A stretch of DNA of 36,336 nt, from the NCBI GenBank assembly GCA_009692425.1, contig SHZF01000045.1, positions 1 through 36,336 of the forward strand. The letters run 5' to 3'. Below are positions 7,335 through 15,367 of this stretch, piece by piece (position 1 is the stretch's first letter; each line of letters begins with the position of its first letter). A model generated the notes under the pieces. That model was not told the origin of the DNA and made no database searches. It saw only the letters and a list, made by a program, of their open reading frames with translations. The stretch is from Myxococcales bacterium. Its GTDB lineage: Bacteria; Myxococcota_A; UBA9042. A program made the translations under genes and the position numbers.

Positions 7335-8288
7335 GTGAAGTTCCCGCTCTCTCCTTGGTCGGCGACCGCGCTGGCGCTGGCCATGGCCTGCGCTGCGACC
7401 GCGCTCGCGCGTGATGCCGGGGCCCAGCCCATGCAGCGCTTTGCGTGCCCTCTCGACGGGACCGTCGTGCAATCGACCGGCACCGACGGCAAACCTTCGC
7501 CGCGGCGTTACTCCGACCTCGAAATCCCGACGCGCGCCTACACGAACCTCGTCGCCGTTTGTGGCAAGTGCGGTTGGGCCACCTGGACGCAGGAATTCGA
7601 GCGCGCCCCGTCCGATGAGGTCGCGGCGTTCGTGCGCAACCAACTCGGGCTCTCCGCGCGCCGGGCAACGACGGACCCTGCGCTCGCGTGGCAGCATCAC
7701 CTGCGCATCCTCAGCATTCGCCGGGCGCCGCTGGACGAGCGGATCGGCGCGACGCTGTTCGCGACCTACGTGATGAAGCGCGCCCGCCCCCCGGGTGGCC
7801 AGGACCACGAACTCGAGCGCCGCATCAAGGCCGTGCGACTCGACACCGTGGCGCTGCTCGAGAAGGTGCTCGCCGACGACCCGCCGCGCTCGGAGCGCGC
7901 CCGCCTGGAGTGGAAGTACCTCGTCGGCGAACTCGGGCGCCTGACCGGCCAGACTGCGAAGGCGGCTCCGGTCCTGCAGGGCGTTTGCGACCAGAAGGAC
8001 GTTGTGGGCTACACCGTCGGCAAGCTGGCGTGCGAGATGGCCGGACGCGCCGCCATGGGCGAGACATTCGAAGACTATCGCGAGGGCGTGTTCGACATCG
8101 CCGTCGTGCCGCCACCGTCCGCCGCGCCGCCCATCGCACCGCCCGCGAGCCCCGGCGCACCGACGCCGCCAGCACCGTCCCCTGCACGGCCGCGGGCCCC
8201 AATGCCCGGCATGGAGCGGCCCAATGCCCCGCGCCCCGGACCGGGCAGTGTCGATGCGCCCGCGCCCCCGACCATCACGTCTCCGTAG
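7335..8288 (+). CDS. Secreted DUF2225-like protein with a partial zinc-ribbon signature
   Basis: 317 residues. The GTG at 7335 has GGAGG five bases upstream and begins a signal peptide (hydrophobic run ALALAMACAATALA, residues 12-25), pointing to the periplasm. The N-terminal part FACPLDG followed by YTNLVAVCGKCGWA resembles the Cys pairs of DUF2225 proteins, but the first pair has Cys38 and Asp41 in place of the second Cys, so only Cys38, Cys76 and Cys79 remain. A helical, TPR-like central region follows, and the last ~60 residues are Pro/Ala-rich. Its 3' end overlaps the 3' end of tsaE by 14 bases. Function unknown; DUF2225 is my reading of the pattern, not a confirmed match. Confidence 0.75.
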   Translation: MKFPLSPWSATALALAMACAATALARDAGAQPMQRFACPLDGTVVQSTGTDGKPSPRRYSDLEIPTRAYTNLVAVCGKCGWATWTQEFERAPSDEVAAFVRNQLGLSARRATTDPALAWQHHLRILSIRRAPLDERIGATLFATYVMKRARPPGGQDHELERRIKAVRLDTVALLEKVLADDPPRSERARLEWKYLVGELGRLTGQTAKAAPVLQGVCDQKDVVGYTVGKLACEMAGRAAMGETFEDYREGVFDIAVVPPPSAAPPIAPPASPGAPTPPAPSPARPRAPMPGMERPNAPRPGPGSVDAPAPPTITSP

Positions 8289-8760
8289 GCGGCGCCGACT
8301 CGCTCTCGACGCGCCGTCCACCGTCCGCTGTCACGCGCAACAGCAGGCGCACCGCGTCGGCCGGCAGCCAGGGTCCGGCGACGTCCGGCCACTCCACCAG
8401 CGCAAGCGCGTCGGGGTCGTCCAGCAACTCCGCCAGCCCTGCAGCCACGAACTCCGCCGCGTCGGCCACGCGGTACAGGTCCAGGTGGTGCACGGCAAAT
8501 GCCGCGCCATCATAGGTGTGCGCCAGCGCGAATGTCGGGCTCTGCACGGCCTCCGCAGCGACGCCGAGCTGCCGGCAGATTCCGCGCACGAGCGTCGTCT
8601 TGCCCGCGCCCAGGTCGCCCCGAAGCAGCACAACGTCGCCAGGCCCCAACCAGGCGGCGAGCCCTGCGCCCAAGGCTTCAAGGGCATCAGCGTCGCGCGC
8701 CAGCGCCGGCAGTTCCGCGAGCTTGAGCCGCAGCCCATGCGGCGCCACGGTCAGCCCCAT
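8275..8760 (-). CDS. tsaE: tRNA t6A synthesis ATPase TsaE
   Basis: 161 residues. TsaE is the ATPase partner of TsaB and TsaD in forming threonylcarbamoyladenosine at position 37 of tRNAs that read ANN codons. The Walker A motif GDLGAGKTTLVRG spans residues 48-60 (Lys54), followed by the family's QSPTFALAHTY, HHLDLYR and VEWPD segments. The ATG at 8760 lies inside the last codons of greA (10-base overlap, sharing ATGGGGCTGA), so translation is probably coupled. It is the last gene of the HEAT protein, greA, tsaE unit. Its 3' end overlaps the convergent DUF2225-like gene by 14 bases. Confidence 0.95.
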   Translation of the reverse strand: MGLTVAPHGLRLKLAELPALARDADALEALGAGLAAWLGPGDVVLLRGDLGAGKTTLVRGICRQLGVAAEAVQSPTFALAHTYDGAAFAVHHLDLYRVADAAEFVAAGLAELLDDPDALALVEWPDVAGPWLPADAVRLLLRVTADGGRRVESESAPPTET

Positions 8761-9233
8761 TCGACCTTTTCGATCAGCACGAGGCGGCGTCCCCTGGGCG
8801 TCGCGACGGCCACCTCGTCACCCTCCTCCTTGCCGATGAGCGCGCGTGCCACGGGCGACGAAATCGTGATCAGCCCTGCGGCAAGGTCGCCCTCGGAATC
8901 GCCGACGATCTGGTAACGCGTCTTCGTCTCCTCGCCGCTGTCGAGATCGACCAACGTCACGGTCGCGCCGAACCGCACCTTCGGGCCACTGAGAGTCGCC
9001 GGATCGATCACGGTGACCGAGCCGATCAGCGACTCCACGTGCTGGATGTTGCCCACAATGTGACTCTGCCGTTCCTTCGCTGCGTGGTATTCGGCATTCT
9101 CCTTCAAATCCCCGTGGGCACGGGCCTCTTCGATGTCGCGTACATTCGTCGGCCGCTCGACCTCCTTCAGGTTCCGGAGCCGCTGGTGCAGCTTGGCCAG
9201 ACCGCGCGGCGTGATCGGCATCGTTGCAGACAT
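8751..9233 (-). CDS. greA: Transcript cleavage factor GreA
   Basis: 160 residues, the standard length. GreA inserts its N-terminal coiled coil into the secondary channel of RNA polymerase and triggers cleavage of backtracked RNA. The tip sequence GDLKENAEYHAAKE places acidic residues Asp42 and Glu45 where E. coli has Asp41 and Glu44. The C-terminal FKBP-like domain includes ISSPVARALIGKEEGDEV, which fits GreA better than GreB. Start ATG at 9233, with GAGGA upstream; Met5 (MPITPRG) is a possible alternative. Preceded 40 bases upstream by the HEAT protein and overlapping tsaE downstream. Confidence 0.96.
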   Translation of the reverse strand: MSATMPITPRGLAKLHQRLRNLKEVERPTNVRDIEEARAHGDLKENAEYHAAKERQSHIVGNIQHVESLIGSVTVIDPATLSGPKVRFGATVTLVDLDSGEETKTRYQIVGDSEGDLAAGLITISSPVARALIGKEEGDEVAVATPRGRRLVLIEKVEWG

Positions 9234-9273
9234 CGGGGTTCCTCAGCCGGGTGGTCGATCGATACGGGACAGG

Positions 9274-10002
9274 TCAGCTCAGTACACGCACCAGCACGCC
9301 GCGATCGTCAAGGCGGTAGGTCGGCGGCAGCGCGGACTGTAGTGCGGCGGCCCAGGCTGTCAGCGGCAGTTCGCGATCCACTGCCAATTCGTAGGAGATG
9401 GCCTTGACGCGCGCCGACTCCGCCGGGTCAAGCATGCGCGCCGCAAAATGCTCCGCAACCTGCTCGGCGGGGTACGCGGCCAGGCCGTCAAGGGCGTAGA
9501 AGCGGATTTCGTTGTTGCGGCTCTGGAGCAGGCCGACGAGCGCGTCGCGGACGCGATCATGCTGAAAATCCCGAAGGTTCGAGACGATCTCGCGCAGCCT
9601 CTCCAACCCTTCGTGGTAGCCGGGGTCCGCACTCTCGATCGCCTTCATCAGGGCGCCGACCGCCGCATCGTCGCCTGCGACATCGCGCAGCGCCCGCAGC
9701 GGAAAGTAGACCGCATCGTGGGTGGCGACGAAGTGTTCGAGCGACGGCACAGCGGCGTCGCCCCATTTCTCAATCTGTTCATAGCAGTACTGCTTCTCCT
9801 CTTCGTCGACGGTGGGCCCGTTCACCCGCAGGGTGAAGCGCTGCAGCATCGCGTCGAGCGCCTCGGCCGTCGCGAGCTTGGTCAATTCGTCCATCGCCTC
9901 GTAGCGCTCATGGGTCTGGCGGTATGGGTCCATCAGCCGCCGCTTGATGCGATCGATCTTGGACTGCGGCGTGCTGCCGGTGAAAAAATCTAAAAATCCC
10001 AT
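9274..10002 (-). CDS. HEAT-repeat-like protein
   Basis: 242 residues, from the ATG at 10002 (MGFLDFFTGSTPQSKIDRIKRR, split here for position only: basic helix at residues 12-24). The sequence is almost wholly alpha-helical, with repeated segments such as EALDAMLQRFTL, AAVPSLEHFVA, PLRALRDVAGDDAAVGALM and RVRDALVGLLQSRNNEIRF that fit HEAT or Armadillo repeats, so it is probably a cytoplasmic protein-binding scaffold. The Shine-Dalgarno is weak (AAGAA). It heads the unit with greA and tsaE, 40 bases upstream of greA. The partner is unknown. Confidence 0.8.
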   Translation of the reverse strand: MGFLDFFTGSTPQSKIDRIKRRLMDPYRQTHERYEAMDELTKLATAEALDAMLQRFTLRVNGPTVDEEEKQYCYEQIEKWGDAAVPSLEHFVATHDAVYFPLRALRDVAGDDAAVGALMKAIESADPGYHEGLERLREIVSNLRDFQHDRVRDALVGLLQSRNNEIRFYALDGLAAYPAEQVAEHFAARMLDPAESARVKAISYELAVDRELPLTAWAAALQSALPPTYRLDDRGVLVRVLS

Positions 10003-10363
10003 GATGTTCTTGCGCAGATCGCGCTGCCGCTTCGGCGTGCGGCGCCGCGAAGGTAGCAGAGCAACAGGACCCGGTCCATCCGGCGTGTGTCCCGGAGTGT
10101 CCCGGACCCGCCGATACGGGCCCACCTCCGTGGTTGTCGTCGCGGGCTTGGTGCTCAATGAACCTGACGTCCTATCGAGCCCCAAGTCCTCACTCCGCCT
10201 AGGATCTGCACCCGTCGCGACGGCCCGGAGAGGTTTCAGGGTGGTGGATCCTGGTGCGTTGCGACGGCCGGTTCGGGACACGGCTGTGCATTCTGTTGGC
10301 GATCTGTGGACAATACTTTCCATATTCTTCAAACTGTGACAGTTTTGTGGTCCAAGTGGGCGC
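10003..10363. other. Divergent intergenic region between the HEAT protein and lytic transglycosylase genes
   Basis: 361 bases with no credible gene. It holds a candidate minus-strand promoter (10050-10078), a local direct repeat of TGTCCCGGA around 10088-10106, and an AT-rich patch at 10307-10347. A weak plus-strand pair TGGACA (10307-10312) and CAAACT (10330-10335), 17 nt apart, could serve the transglycosylase gene. Confidence 0.5.
10050..10078 (-). promoter_or_regulatory. Candidate promoter of the HEAT/greA/tsaE unit
   Basis: On the minus strand TGGACC (10073-10078), a 17-nt spacer and TACCTT (10050-10055) lie about 50 bases before the HEAT protein start. Four of six bases match at -35. 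Confidence 0.4.
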
Positions 10364-11116
10364 GTGCCCGCGAGGCAACCTGCGCTGACCGACACCCTCC
10401 TGCTGCCCGCTCCACGCCGAACGGCCGCCGAGGTCGCCACTTGGCTCGGCGTGGCATGCGCAAGTGTTGGCGCGGGGGCGTGTGGAGCGGCACCGGCCTC
10501 GACGGTCGTGCGGCCCGGCGGCCCCCTCGCCGAAGCGGACGGAGAAGCCATGCCGCAACCGCGCCGCGCCGCGCTCCGGACGACGCGCTGGCTGCCGCGG
10601 GAGGCCAGCACCGTCACCGATTCCGCCCTCGACGAACCAACCGGCGACGCGACGATGGAACTGTCGGCGCCGAACCGCCGGGCGTCGATCGACGACCGTA
10701 TGCGTGAGCGCTGCCGTCGCCACGCGCCAATCCTCGAGGAGGCCGCGCGGGCCGCCGAAGTCGACCCTGCGCTGCTTCTGGCGCTCGCGTGGATCGAAAG
10801 CGGCTTCAATCCGGGGGCCGTTTCGCGCGCAGGCGCTGTGGGCATTCTGCAGATGATGCGCTCGACCGCCGCGACGTTCGGCTGCAGCGACCCCGAAGAC
10901 GTGGCATGTGCCGCCGCCGCTGCGGCCGCGTACGTCGCGCGCCTGCTGCGCCAGTTCGAGGGCGAAATCGTCTATGCGCTGTGCGCCTACAACGCCGGCC
11001 CCGTACAGCCCCGCCGCGCCTTTCGCGAGGGCATCCTGCCGGCGAACTACGGCTTCGCCGCCAAGGTCATCGAGGCGCGGGCACGGATGGAGAATGCGGG
11101 GTGCGCGGCGCGGTAG
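10364..11116 (+). CDS. Lytic transglycosylase (SLT domain), probably a lipoprotein
   Basis: 250 residues from a GTG at 10364; this start is uncertain because no good ribosome-binding site is visible. It would cleave the MurNAc-GlcNAc bond of peptidoglycan, forming 1,6-anhydro-MurNAc. The SLT core is ALAWIESGFNPGAVSRAGA with catalytic Glu145, GAVGILQMM, and ALCAYNAGP near the end, the standard motif order. The N-terminal part contains a hydrophobic stretch ending AGAC, an imperfect lipobox, so periplasmic or outer-membrane anchoring is likely. Residues ~50-115 are a low-complexity linker. The miniature element at 11175 follows 58 bases after the stop. Confidence 0.88.
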   Translation: MPARQPALTDTLLLPAPRRTAAEVATWLGVACASVGAGACGAAPASTVVRPGGPLAEADGEAMPQPRRAALRTTRWLPREASTVTDSALDEPTGDATMELSAPNRRASIDDRMRERCRRHAPILEEAARAAEVDPALLLALAWIESGFNPGAVSRAGAVGILQMMRSTAATFGCSDPEDVACAAAAAAAYVARLLRQFEGEIVYALCAYNAGPVQPRRAFREGILPANYGFAAKVIEARARMENAGCAAR

Positions 11117-11174
11117 GGGCCCGTGCATCTCGGTGCGGACGGAGTCGCGCGACTCGGCGGCGCTGGGCCCTGTC

Positions 11175-11336
11175 ATACCAAAGCCCGCCGAATCGGATCG
11201 AGGGCTCGAGACGAACGCGGCGAGCGAGGCAAGGCGCGAAGGCCAATGAATAGTAGGACTATTTCGAGCCTGAGCAACGCAGCCGCAGCCGGCGCGGGCG
11301 AGTGAGCACCGAGCCGAAATTCAAGGGATTTGGTAT
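11175..11336. mobile_element. 162-bp miniature element with terminal inverted repeats (MITE or REP-like)
   Basis: The element starts ATACCAAA (11175-11182) and ends TTTGGTAT (11329-11336). The inverted similarity extends about 22 bases inward with gaps (left ...CCCGCCGAATCGG, right complement ...CCCTTGAATTTCGG). In the middle is a hairpin, AATAGT AGG ACTATT (11249-11263), nested in GGC/GCC. The left 27 bases (11176-11202) recur exactly at 36034-36060. It contains no transposase gene, so any movement would need enzymes in trans. It sits between convergent genes, 58 bases after the transglycosylase stop and 16 bases before the rpoZ stop, and could act as a bidirectional transcription boundary. 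Confidence 0.7.
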
Positions 11337-11352
11337 AAACTGAGCCGGCCGA

Positions 11353-11577
11353 CTACTCGTGGCGCAGGTGGCGCTCGATCAGCGGGAGCACGGCCTTCGT
11401 AAAGCGGATGCGCCCGTCTGCCGCCTCGCGCAGTGAAGTCACGCATTCCTTGTTCTTCGACTCGATCGACGGCTGTGCGCCACTCTGCAGTTGGCGCGCG
11501 CGCTTCGATGCCATGATCACGAGCGCGAACCGGTTCGGGACGATGTCCAGACAGTCTTCGATGGTGATACGTGCCAT
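11353..11577 (-). CDS. rpoZ: RNA polymerase omega subunit
   Basis: 74 residues. Omega supports assembly of RNA polymerase by chaperoning the beta' subunit and forms part of the ppGpp site in proteobacteria. The sequence [20 protein letters not shown] followed by [14 protein letters not shown] and the conserved LREAADGRI is the standard omega pattern. ATG at 11577 with GAGG eight bases upstream. A longer open frame exists but is unrelated to the family. Transcribed away from the kinase gene, probably from the promoter at 11691-11720, with a ~108-base leader. I see no spoT or gmk next to it, unlike the enteric arrangement. Confidence 0.95.
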   Translation of the reverse strand: MARITIEDCLDIVPNRFALVIMASKRARQLQSGAQPSIESKNKECVTSLREAADGRIRFTKAVLPLIERHLRHE

Positions 11578-11690
11578 GGGCGAACCTCGTCGGGCGGAGC
11601 AGTTCTCGTCTTTCGGGGAGACTTCGAGGAGCCTTCGAAGGCCGAAGCTCAGGCGCCGCGCCGTCCGAGTGGAGCGCTGGCGGGCCGCGA

Positions 11691-11720
11691 AGGGTACGCG
11701 TTCGATCCATGCTTTGTCAA
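11691..11720 (-). promoter_or_regulatory. Sigma-70-type promoter of rpoZ
   Basis: On the minus strand a perfect TTGACA (11715-11720), an 18-nt spacer and TACCCT (11691-11696). Its -35 is 23 bases from the -35 of the divergent kinase promoter. Confidence 0.6.
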
Positions 11721-11743
11721 TCGGCAATGGTCGGCGCGGCGCG

Positions 11744-11772
11744 TTGCGCCCCTCTGCGCTTTCCCGTAGGCT
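11744..11772 (+). promoter_or_regulatory. Candidate promoter of the Ser/Thr kinase gene
   Basis: TTGCGC (11744-11749), a 17-nt spacer and TAGGCT (11767-11772), 21 bases before the ATG at 11794. The implied leader is about 14 bases, just long enough for the GGAGG site. Confidence 0.4.
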
Positions 11773-11793
11773 CGCGACCCTCGGAGGGTGCCG

Positions 11794-13728
11794 ATGTCGA
11801 GTGCGGAGGGCCGTGATGCAGACAAGCTGATCGGAACCGTATTCGCGGACCGCTACGTCGTCCAGTCCAAGCTGGGCAAGGGCGGGATGGCGGTCGTGTA
11901 CAAGTGTCTCGACAAGAACCTCGGCCGCGACGTGGCGCTGAAGGTGTTGCGGACCGACGTCGCCCCGGACCCGATTGCGGCCAAGAGACTGATGCGCGAG
12001 GCCCGCGCGGCGGCGGCACTCCACCATCCCAACATCATTACGATTCACGACGTCGGCGAGCGCGATGGGATCGTGTTCCTGGTGATGGAGGTGCTGATCG
12101 GCAAGGCCATGTCAGACCTCATGGAACACGACGGCGCGGTGACCGTGGAGCGCGCGCTCAACATGGCCGAGCAAGTCGCTTCTGCCCTCGTCGTGGCGCA
12201 CGCCAACGGGATCGTCCACCGCGACATCAAGCCGGAGAACCTGTTCCTGATCGATTCGGCCGGCGGCGGCGACTTCATCAAGATGCTCGATTTCAGCATC
12301 GCAAAGCTGCCGACGCAGATGGTCACTGCCGCGTTGACCCGCGCCGGCAGCGTGTTCGGCACTCCCCACTACATGGCGCCGGAGCAGGTCGAGGGCAAGC
12401 CGGCCGCGCCCCAGACCGACCTGTATGCGCTGGGGGCCGTGCTGTACGAATTGATCATGGGCGAGCCACCGTTCGACGGCTCGAGCGTGATCGACATCCT
12501 GCTCAAGCACGTCAAGCAACCGCCGCCGCGCATCGAGAAGCCGGGCGTTCGCCTGCCGCACGGCCTGGCCGATTTCGTGCAGCAACTGCTGGCCAAGAAG
12601 GTGTCCGATCGCCCCCCAACGGCTGCTGCGGCGCGCGATCGCCTGTCCGCCCTGTTGTCTGAGGCGCGCGGCATGAACAGCGGCGACTATGAGCCGATGA
12701 CCATGGCGATGTCGATGATTCCGGCGGACTACCTGCCGGGCGGGCCCGCGGCACCCCCCAGCTTGCCGACCCCGGCGAACTCCGCGGTGCCGCCGATCCA
12801 TTTCGTGCCGCCCGCCCTCGGAGTCGCAGCGCATTCTACGGGTCGGCCCGCCACGGCCGCACGCCCGAAGCCTGCGGCGCCCGCCCACCAGACGCTCTCC
12901 AATGACGCCGTGCACTCGCCCGTCGGCGGCTGGCCAGCACCTGCGGCCCCGCCGACGCCGGCTGCAGCGGCCGGTGCCGGTGCGGATCCATTCGTGCTGC
13001 CCTCCGCACCCCCTCCGCGCAAGTTCGCCGCGTTCGGAGGTGACGACGACGACGCGCGCACGATGGTCGGAGTCGGCGTCGCAAGTGCGCTGAACGAAGC
13101 CGCGAACCGCGCCAAGGCCGGTTCCGCTGGCGCCGCACACCCGCACGCTCCGGGCGCAAGCTCTGCACCGCCGCTCGCCTCCGGTGGCACGCCGGCGCAC
13201 CGCCCCGCAGCGCCCGGCACGCCGCCTGTCGTTGCCCAGCCTCTGCGCCGCACCACCAGCGGTGTCTTGGATGCGCCGAGCGGGGGCCCACGGCCGTCGT
13301 TGGCCGCCCGTCCGAGTCGCGCCCTGACATCCGTTGCGACCCGTGCCGCGGGAGCACTGCCGCCGGGCCCGCCGCCGATGCAGGCAGCGCATTCCGCGCA
13401 GGTTGCGCCAGCTGCTGCGCTGGACGGCGCCTCGCAGCGTCGGCCTCCTGTCCGCCAACCGACGCGCGCGCCAAGCAACAAGTATCCCGCCGCCCAGGTT
13501 GAAGGTGACGATCGTGCGGCGACGCAGCCCGAAGTGCAGGCGGACCCGTCGTTGTTGCAACGGCGTGCCTCAGAACACGAGACGATGCCGCCGGCCGCAG
13601 TCGATGCATCCGCTCCGCCCCATGCCGCCGCCCCGCGCCGGACGCTGCTCTGGATCGCGGTCCCGGTGGCCGTGATCGGTATCGTCGGGCTCGGCGTCGC
13701 GATCTGGCTGCTGCGTGGTGGGATGTAG
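11794..13728 (+). CDS. Membrane-anchored Ser/Thr protein kinase (PknB-like) with a DFS activation motif
   Basis: 644 residues. The ATG at 11794 has GGAGG six bases upstream; a GTG two codons earlier is less likely. The kinase domain spans about residues 20-285: glycine loop [10 protein letters not shown] (27-36), VALK with Lys50, catalytic HRDIKPEN (142-149), and LDFSIAK with Asp166, Phe167, Ser168 in place of the usual [14 protein letters not shown] segment and [12 protein letters not shown] follow, so the fold is complete. Residues ~315-610 are an Ala/Pro-rich disordered region, and the last ~28 residues are a single transmembrane helix with almost nothing beyond it, leaving the kinase in the cytoplasm. 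There is no extracellular sensor domain. The 3' end is the first unit of a 17-bp tandem repeat. Substrate unknown. Confidence 0.95.
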   Translation: MSSAEGRDADKLIGTVFADRYVVQSKLGKGGMAVVYKCLDKNLGRDVALKVLRTDVAPDPIAAKRLMREARAAAALHHPNIITIHDVGERDGIVFLVMEVLIGKAMSDLMEHDGAVTVERALNMAEQVASALVVAHANGIVHRDIKPENLFLIDSAGGGDFIKMLDFSIAKLPTQMVTAALTRAGSVFGTPHYMAPEQVEGKPAAPQTDLYALGAVLYELIMGEPPFDGSSVIDILLKHVKQPPPRIEKPGVRLPHGLADFVQQLLAKKVSDRPPTAAAARDRLSALLSEARGMNSGDYEPMTMAMSMIPADYLPGGPAAPPSLPTPANSAVPPIHFVPPALGVAAHSTGRPATAARPKPAAPAHQTLSNDAVHSPVGGWPAPAAPPTPAAAAGAGADPFVLPSAPPPRKFAAFGGDDDDARTMVGVGVASALNEAANRAKAGSAGAAHPHAPGASSAPPLASGGTPAHRPAAPGTPPVVAQPLRRTTSGVLDAPSGGPRPSLAARPSRALTSVATRAAGALPPGPPPMQAAHSAQVAPAAALDGASQRRPPVRQPTRAPSNKYPAAQVEGDDRAATQPEVQADPSLLQRRASEHETMPPAAVDASAPPHAAAPRRTLLWIAVPVAVIGIVGLGVAIWLLRGGM

Positions 13729-13829
13729 TGCGTGGTGGGATGTAGTGCGTGGTGGGATGTAGTGCGCGGTGGGATGTAGTGCGTGGTGGGATGTAGTGCG
13801 TGGTGGGATGTAGTGCGCGGTGGGATGGA
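13711..13829 (+). repeat. 17-bp minisatellite (seven units) from the kinase stop into the next gene start
   Basis: Seven head-to-tail 17-base units, consensus GTGCGTGGTGGGATGTA. They start at 13711 inside the last codons of the kinase gene and end at 13829. Unit 1 begins with C, units 4 and 7 read GCGC, and unit 7 ends ATGGA instead of ATGTA. Each of units 1-6 contains GGTGGG then ATGTAG across the unit junction, that is, a ribosome-binding-like stretch and a start codon directly followed by a stop. The kinase's own last codon and stop are the first such ATGTAG. The metzincin-like gene starts just after the last unit. Confidence 0.93.
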
Positions 13830-13834
13830 CGACG

Positions 13835-15361
13835 ATGCCGACTGCCGCGCTGCCTCCCCGACTTGGTTTGCGGCACGCGTTGCGGTTATGGGCAGCGGCA
13901 GCGTCAGCGCTTGCGGCTTGTGGCGCGGACCCAAGTCCAACCCAGGTGCTCCCCGAGGCGCATCCGGACATCGCGCTGGTGTTGCCCGATGCAAACGGGG
14001 ACGCCCCAGACTCTGACCTCGGCCAGCGGCCGCGCCTGATTGCGATCGACCGTGTCTGGCTCGGCGTCAACGACCTGCCGGAGAATGTCATCGGCAATCC
14101 ACCGGCGAGCGGTTCGGTCGCGTTCCATTGGGCGCTGCCCGAGACGGACTGGACGCTGGACGTGCACGTGCTCCACACCGGCCCGGGCCAGCCCGCCGCC
14201 CCGCCCGACCTGCAGGCCGAAGGAGCGGACGGCCAGTGGATCGACCTGGACCGCAAGAATGTGGCTGTAGCACCGTGGATACCTGCGCCGGGCGGGTCGC
14301 GTTGGACAGCTGCGGTCGTCGGCAGCCTCGTGTCACCCGGTACGCTGCGGTTGCGGGCGCGCGTCGGTGTCGTCGCCAGCCTTCCGCTGCGGGTCCAGAT
14401 CGCGGTGCGCACCGCGGCGTTGCACCCGTTCGACCAGGACGATCACTGGCTGCTGACCTTCGATCGTGACAGCGGCAAGCTCATGGTGGCGGGGTCGGTC
14501 GATACCGGGCTGCAAGTCACGGCCACGGCGGCACCCGATGGCACCGCCGACTGGATCGAGGCGCTTGAGGCCATTGGTCTCCAGGGCGGCGACGCCAAGT
14601 TCAACGCCGCGCTGCGGACCCGCCTGCTCGAACGGATGCGCCAGCACTTGCGGACGTTCTATCACCAGGACCCGACGACGGGTGTTTTCGGCCCCAACTC
14701 GGTGCGCGTCCACCTGCATTTCCAAGGGGATGACCCCGTTGCCTGGCAGGGCAAGCCCCTGTCGTCCATGGCGATCGGCGGCGACTCCCCGCCGCTGGCC
14801 GGCAAGCCGACGCTGTTTGGTCGCGCCAGCTTCGACGCGCGCAACAGCGGCCCCAACGACGATACGAAGCCCGGCTACGGTGTCTTCACGACCGCGATGC
14901 TGCGCGCAATCCTGTCCAATGCCCTCAGCGTGGCGTTGGTCAGCGATTTTGCGCCCGCGGCAGGCGGCAAGGCATTCGGCTCGGTGGCGGGCGACGCAGC
15001 TTTCGTGGAGCCGAAGTTCGACCCGGACGCGCTGCCTGCCGGGCCCGTGCGTGATCGCGGCAAGGTCTTTGCATTTGCAATGAAATATCTAGGGCTCGGT
15101 CTCGCCGCCGTCACCGCGCACGAGATCGGGCATTCCCTTGGCTTGGTCCAAGCGGGTTGGCCGCCGCACGGCATGCTGGCCGGCGAGGCGGGACCGTGGG
15201 CGGTGAAGGTGACCGATGGCTATCACCTGGATACGGAAGGGCCGAACCTGATGCAGACCGGTGCCAGCTTCAACGCGCTCGATGCGCTGAAGGACCCGCC
15301 GTTTTTCGGGCCGATCGAGATTGGCTACCTGCGCGGTCGGCTGTTGGTGCTGCCCAAGTAG
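13835..15361 (+). CDS. Lipoprotein with a metzincin-like zinc protease motif
   Basis: 508 residues from the ATG at 13835, chosen because it gives a compact lipoprotein signal with lipobox LAAC; a GTG at 13820 in the same frame is possible. The middle of the protein is beta-rich and unrecognised. Near the C-terminus is HEIGHSLGL with His429, Glu430 and His433, the metzincin pattern HExxHxxG, followed by PNLMQTG with Met473 placed like a Met-turn. At the third ligand position (expected His or Asp) is Gln439; His445 in WPPHG may take its place. It is probably a surface or periplasmic metallopeptidase, or an inactive relative. It follows the minisatellite directly, with only a weak ribosome-binding site. 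Confidence 0.8.
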   Translation: MPTAALPPRLGLRHALRLWAAAASALAACGADPSPTQVLPEAHPDIALVLPDANGDAPDSDLGQRPRLIAIDRVWLGVNDLPENVIGNPPASGSVAFHWALPETDWTLDVHVLHTGPGQPAAPPDLQAEGADGQWIDLDRKNVAVAPWIPAPGGSRWTAAVVGSLVSPGTLRLRARVGVVASLPLRVQIAVRTAALHPFDQDDHWLLTFDRDSGKLMVAGSVDTGLQVTATAAPDGTADWIEALEAIGLQGGDAKFNAALRTRLLERMRQHLRTFYHQDPTTGVFGPNSVRVHLHFQGDDPVAWQGKPLSSMAIGGDSPPLAGKPTLFGRASFDARNSGPNDDTKPGYGVFTTAMLRAILSNALSVALVSDFAPAAGGKAFGSVAGDAAFVEPKFDPDALPAGPVRDRGKVFAFAMKYLGLGLAAVTAHEIGHSLGLVQAGWPPHGMLAGEAGPWAVKVTDGYHLDTEGPNLMQTGASFNALDALKDPPFFGPIEIGYLRGRLLVLPK

Positions 15362-15367
15362 GCTCGA

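Noticed and set aside
13711-13829. CRISPR array
   Set aside because: The 17-bp units are contiguous with no spacers between them, so this is a minisatellite.
12112-13994. Minus-strand open frames containing a His/Pro/Thr-rich repeat
   Set aside because: The repeat is the reverse reading of the 17-bp minisatellite and the kinase linker; no start signal or family match.
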